From: Rummeliibacillus pycnus
Lineage (GTDB): Bacteria; Bacillota; Bacilli; Bacillales_A; Planococcaceae
Length of the DNA: 64,000 nucleotides
Reading direction: 5' to 3'
Assembly: GCF_002884495.1 (NCBI RefSeq)
Contig: NZ_KZ614145.1
Span: 3,610,423-3,674,422 of the forward strand
Each line of letters starts with the position of its first letter. Within the stretch, counting starts at the first letter, position 1. A model generated the notes under the pieces. It was given only the letters and a program-made list of their open reading frames with translations, searched no databases and was not told the DNA's origin. Shown piece by piece: positions 61,356 through 64,000 of this stretch. The translations under genes were made by a program, and so were the position numbers.

Positions 61356-62321
61356 GTGAGAGGACAAAAATTTTGGATTATCTGTTTTTTGAGTTTAGCC
61401 ATTATTTTAGGAGTCGGAGGATGTGGGAAAATTGTTTACCCATCCATTCCGAAGAATCAGGATTTTATCGCTTCAGTTAATATACAAGCATCTACTATCA
61501 ATTTTATAAACGAACAAGGAAAAGTTTTTACAACTTGGAAGCTCGATCAAGCATATACGGGTGCTACTTTGATTGACCAGCAGCAAATCTTGTTGTATGG
61601 GTTTCAATTAAAAAAAGCAACAGTTTATAATCTGACAACTGGTAAGCAGGTTTTTACCATAGATACTGGAATAGGCATTACAAATGGGATCTATGATAAA
61701 GTACACAAACAAATCTATTTAGCAAATGGAAAAACCAATGATATAACTGCTTATAATGAGGAAGGAAAGCAAACTTCAAAGCAAAAAGTAGGAAATTATC
61801 CTATGGCAATGATGGTTCATGGTGGACAGCTCTTTGTAGTAAATTACAAAGATACTAAGCTTTCCATATTACAAACAAAGAGTTTAAAGTTACGAAAGGA
61901 ATGGCCTATACAAAAGTCATCTAATGGCATGGTTATAGTCAAGGATCAACTTTGGATTGGTGGTCACGGCGAGGGGATAAAACCAAATTCAACGGTTAGT
62001 ATTTATCATTTAGAATCCGGAAAGAAAGTATCACAGATAAAATTACCGATGATGCCAGTGGGCTTTGTAAAAGGAACTAATCGTGTTTATGTTATTAGTC
62101 ACGGGGATAGTGTACTTTCTGAAGTAACCTTTGATGGAAAAGTTAGACGTGAACTAGAGGTTGGTGCTAATCCGTTTACTGTGAATCTATTTAAATCCTT
62201 TGTGGCAGTTGCTGGTTATGATGACCATTGTGTGTATTTTTTACGAAAAGGAAAGATCGCGAAGACAATTCAAGTTGGCAAAGGGCCATTTCAATTGCTT
62301 GTAAGGGAGGCAGATCAATGA
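61356..62321 (+). CDS. Beta-propeller lipoprotein encoded with a two-component system
   Basis: A 321-residue exported protein. The signal peptide (WIICFLSLAIILGVGGC) ends at a lipobox-like VGGC, so it should be anchored at the outer membrane face. The mature part has blades of about 40 residues with YVTN-like endings: GNYPMAMMVHGGQLFVVNYK, GFVKGTNRVYVISHGDS, GANPFTVNLFKSFVAVAGYD. GTG 61356 is preferred, with AAGGGGTG upstream. It overlaps the response regulator by 4 nt (ATGA), so it is very likely a partner in that signalling system. The ligand is unknown. Confidence 0.75.
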   Translation: MRGQKFWIICFLSLAIILGVGGCGKIVYPSIPKNQDFIASVNIQASTINFINEQGKVFTTWKLDQAYTGATLIDQQQILLYGFQLKKATVYNLTTGKQVFTIDTGIGITNGIYDKVHKQIYLANGKTNDITAYNEEGKQTSKQKVGNYPMAMMVHGGQLFVVNYKDTKLSILQTKSLKLRKEWPIQKSSNGMVIVKDQLWIGGHGEGIKPNSTVSIYHLESGKKVSQIKLPMMPVGFVKGTNRVYVISHGDSVLSEVTFDGKVRRELEVGANPFTVNLFKSFVAVAGYDDHCVYFLRKGKIAKTIQVGKGPFQLLVREADQ

Positions 62322-63001
62322 CAACGATACTTATTGTAGATGATGAACAAGATATGAGAAATCTGATTAATGTCATGTTACGTCAATCAGGATTTCAAAC
62401 ACTCCAAGCAAATAGTGGATACGAAGCACTAAAAGTTGTAACTGAGCATCCTATAGATTTAATAATATTAGATATTATGATGCCACATATAAATGGATTC
62501 GAAGTATGTACGGAGATTAGAAGAACGTCAAATGTGCCTATAATTTTCTTAACAGCAAGGGATGCAAATGAAGATAAAGTTAAAGGGTTAACAATTGGTG
62601 CTGATGATTACGTGGTAAAACCTTTTACAGCAAATGAACTGGTAGCACGTATCCAAGCTATACTTAGGAGATCAGGCAGTGATGTAATAGAAGTTAAAAA
62701 TAAACTACTTGTAAAGGATTTGGTTGAGTTAGATGAAGTTTCTCGTAAAGTGTGTGTATCCGGTAAATTAGTCCCACTAACTTTAAAAGAGTTTGAATTA
62801 TTGCATTTATTTATGAACAATGAAAATGTGGTATATACAAGGGAACAGTTATTAGAAACGATTTGGGGTTTACATTATGGTGGGGGGACTAGAACAGTAG
62901 ATACCCATATTAAAACATTAAGATTAAAACTAGGTCCAGAAGCCGGTCAATTTATACACACTGTTTGGGGATTAGGATATCGCTTTGAGGTTGTAAAATG
63001 A
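62318..63001 (+). CDS. OmpR-family response regulator
   Basis: A 227-residue regulator. The receiver domain (about 1-118) has ILIVDDEQD, the phospho-acceptor in LIILDIMMPHINGFEV, switch Thr in FLTARDA and Lys in YVVKPF. The C-terminal winged helix (about 130-225) has LTLKEFELLHLFM and RTVDTHIKTLRLKLG. The start is ATG 62318 behind GGGAGG; the frame is open 30 codons upstream without support. It overlaps both neighbours, giving a tightly coupled three-gene operon. Confidence 0.92.
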   Translation: MTTILIVDDEQDMRNLINVMLRQSGFQTLQANSGYEALKVVTEHPIDLIILDIMMPHINGFEVCTEIRRTSNVPIIFLTARDANEDKVKGLTIGADDYVVKPFTANELVARIQAILRRSGSDVIEVKNKLLVKDLVELDEVSRKVCVSGKLVPLTLKEFELLHLFMNNENVVYTREQLLETIWGLHYGGGTRTVDTHIKTLRLKLGPEAGQFIHTVWGLGYRFEVVK

Positions 63002-64000
63002 CGAAATTATCCACAAGAATATGGCTAGTTATTGTAGCCTTTTTGGCTATTACAGTGTTATTTATGTATTTTCTTACAAATTTCCTTTATGAAGGACTAT
63101 ATGTAAAGGATGCTGAAAATTCAATGGTTGAAATTGGAGAGAAATTGTCAACCATGTATAGTGGAGGAAAAGTAACTGATGATTTTATCAACCAAATTGA
63201 CCACTATAACTCCTATTCCAATTTTAATGTATTTGCAGTTCGAAATCCTAGAGAGTTAAGTGCTTGCGTACCATTTGATATAGATTATGATGCTTTGATC
63301 GGTTCAGATGAAAGAGAGCAACTTTTAAACGGGAAAACGATCACAAAAAAAGGATATGAGAAGCGTTTTGATCGCCAATTGATATCTGCTATTATCCCCT
63401 TAACTGATCATCATCGATTAGAAGGAATTATCTATATTTATTATCCACTTGCTAAAATAACAGAAATGGCTTCAAAAGAAGTCTTCGTTTTATTAGGTAG
63501 TGCAGTCATTTTCATATTTTTAATGGGCTTTGGCGTATATAAAGGCATCAAACATATGATGAAACCATTAAATGAATTGCAAAATGCGGCAGAAAAAATG
63601 GCAGAAGGTGATTATGAAACTCGAGTGAATGTGAACTCTAAAGATGAGATTGGCCGTTTAGCCCAAACATTTAATAAAATGGCCAATTCAATTCAACAAG
63701 AGGATGAAATACAAAAGATATTTTTAGCTACGGTTTCCCATGAGCTAAGAACACCTATTAGTTATGTCAAGGGATATGGTGAAGCATTGGAACATGGTTA
63801 TATTGAAGCATCACAAAGACAAGAAACTCTAGCGCTAATTGTTCGTGAAGCTAATCGCTTGGAAAAATTGACGAACGAACTCTTGCAACTATCGAGAGCT
63901 GCAAACCAAAAAGAAATTGTTCCTTTGTATCCTTTACCACTCGCTGAAACAATACGAGAAGTAGTGCGTATAATCGAACAGCAGGCAAAACAAAAGGCAA
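62998..64000 (+). CDS. Membrane sensor histidine kinase (3' end cut off by window)
   Basis: The ATG at 62998 overlaps the regulator stop. The frame stays open for 334 codons to the window edge. Order: membrane helix (about 8-28), an extracellular sensor domain of about 130 residues (with FNVFAVRNPREL and GIIYIYYPLAKITEM), second helix (LGSAVIFIFLMGFGVY), HAMP domain (MMKPLNELQNAAEKMAEGDY) and HisKA with the phospho-acceptor in VSHELRTPISYVKGYG. The ATPase domain lies beyond the window. The upstream lipoprotein may present a ligand to the extracellular domain. Confidence 0.9.
   Translation, partial: MTKLSTRIWLVIVAFLAITVLFMYFLTNFLYEGLYVKDAENSMVEIGEKLSTMYSGGKVTDDFINQIDHYNSYSNFNVFAVRNPRELSACVPFDIDYDALIGSDEREQLLNGKTITKKGYEKRFDRQLISAIIPLTDHHRLEGIIYIYYPLAKITEMASKEVFVLLGSAVIFIFLMGFGVYKGIKHMMKPLNELQNAAEKMAEGDYETRVNVNSKDEIGRLAQTFNKMANSIQQEDEIQKIFLATVSHELRTPISYVKGYGEALEHGYIEASQRQETLALIVREANRLEKLTNELLQLSRAANQKEIVPLYPLPLAETIREVVRIIEQQAKQKA

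Noticed and set aside
1-64000. CRISPR arrays, tRNA or rRNA genes, prophage or insertion sequences
   Set aside because: I looked for regularly spaced repeats, tRNA-like folds and transposase or phage proteins and saw none; the only dispersed repeat has two copies and no transposase.

Overview
The window looks like chromosomal DNA from a low-GC, endospore-forming Firmicute of the Bacillales, probably a Planococcaceae-type genus such as Lysinibacillus or Rummeliibacillus. That is an inference from AT-rich composition, strong AGGAGG-type ribosome sites, a YjcZ/SscA-type spore peptide, Hpr/ScoC, and gene content matching the Bacillus subtilis yhc-yhd, yhe, yha and yhg segments. The genus is not proven. 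I see no prophage, transposase, CRISPR array, rRNA or tRNA. Most of the window is core chromosome.

Layout. 1-6.4 kb: a truncated bdbC, the YhcYZ two-component pair, a second-type RsgA GTPase with its own leader unit, a cation diffusion facilitator and a CNNM/CorC (MpfA-like) protein. 6.6-10.5 kb: a BmrCD-type heterodimeric multidrug ABC exporter behind a leader-peptide attenuator. 10.6-15.3 kb: a large UPF1-like helicase with a long coiled coil, paired with a winged-helix protein; this is the least explained module. 15.4-19.6 kb: a dispersed repeat, yheE, yheB, yheA and hemZ. 19.7-23.4 kb: a CdaR-type regulator divergent from glycerate kinase, then a DUF2785 protein. 23.9-35.5 kb: two complete tandem oligopeptide ABC operons (oppABCDF twice). 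35.9-40.3 kb: a HAD phosphatase, a tiny membrane peptide, a second repeat copy, and serA plus a class V aminotransferase behind a T-box. 41-57.5 kb: a yha-like block (yhaR, yhaO, yhaN, yhaM, prsA, sscA, yhaJ, hpr, yhaH, trpP, hit, ecsAB, an ArsR/flavin oxidoreductase pair, yhaA, hmoB). 57.8-61.2 kb: hemEHY. 61.3-64 kb: a lipoprotein overlapping a two-component system whose kinase runs off the end.

How the genes work together. Heme synthesis (hemZ, hemEHY) and heme degradation (hmoB) are in the same window. Envelope and secretion functions recur (bdbC, prsA, ecsAB, yhaA). Peptide uptake is duplicated, and Hpr, a known regulator of peptide transport and proteases in B. subtilis, is encoded nearby. 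Serine synthesis may be complete locally (aminotransferase, serA, and a HAD enzyme related to phosphoserine phosphatase).

The richest layer is RNA and promoter-level control. Two transcription units have the form promoter, leader peptide of about 25 residues, intrinsic terminator, then a ribosome- or antibiotic-related gene: one before bmrCD, one before the rsgA paralogue. The second appears not to have been described. There is also a serine-pathway T-box, a probable TRAP site over the trpP ribosome site, and two identical-arm operators shared by a leaderless arsR and its neighbour. Several starts were moved from the longest ORF to the codon with a properly spaced ribosome site.
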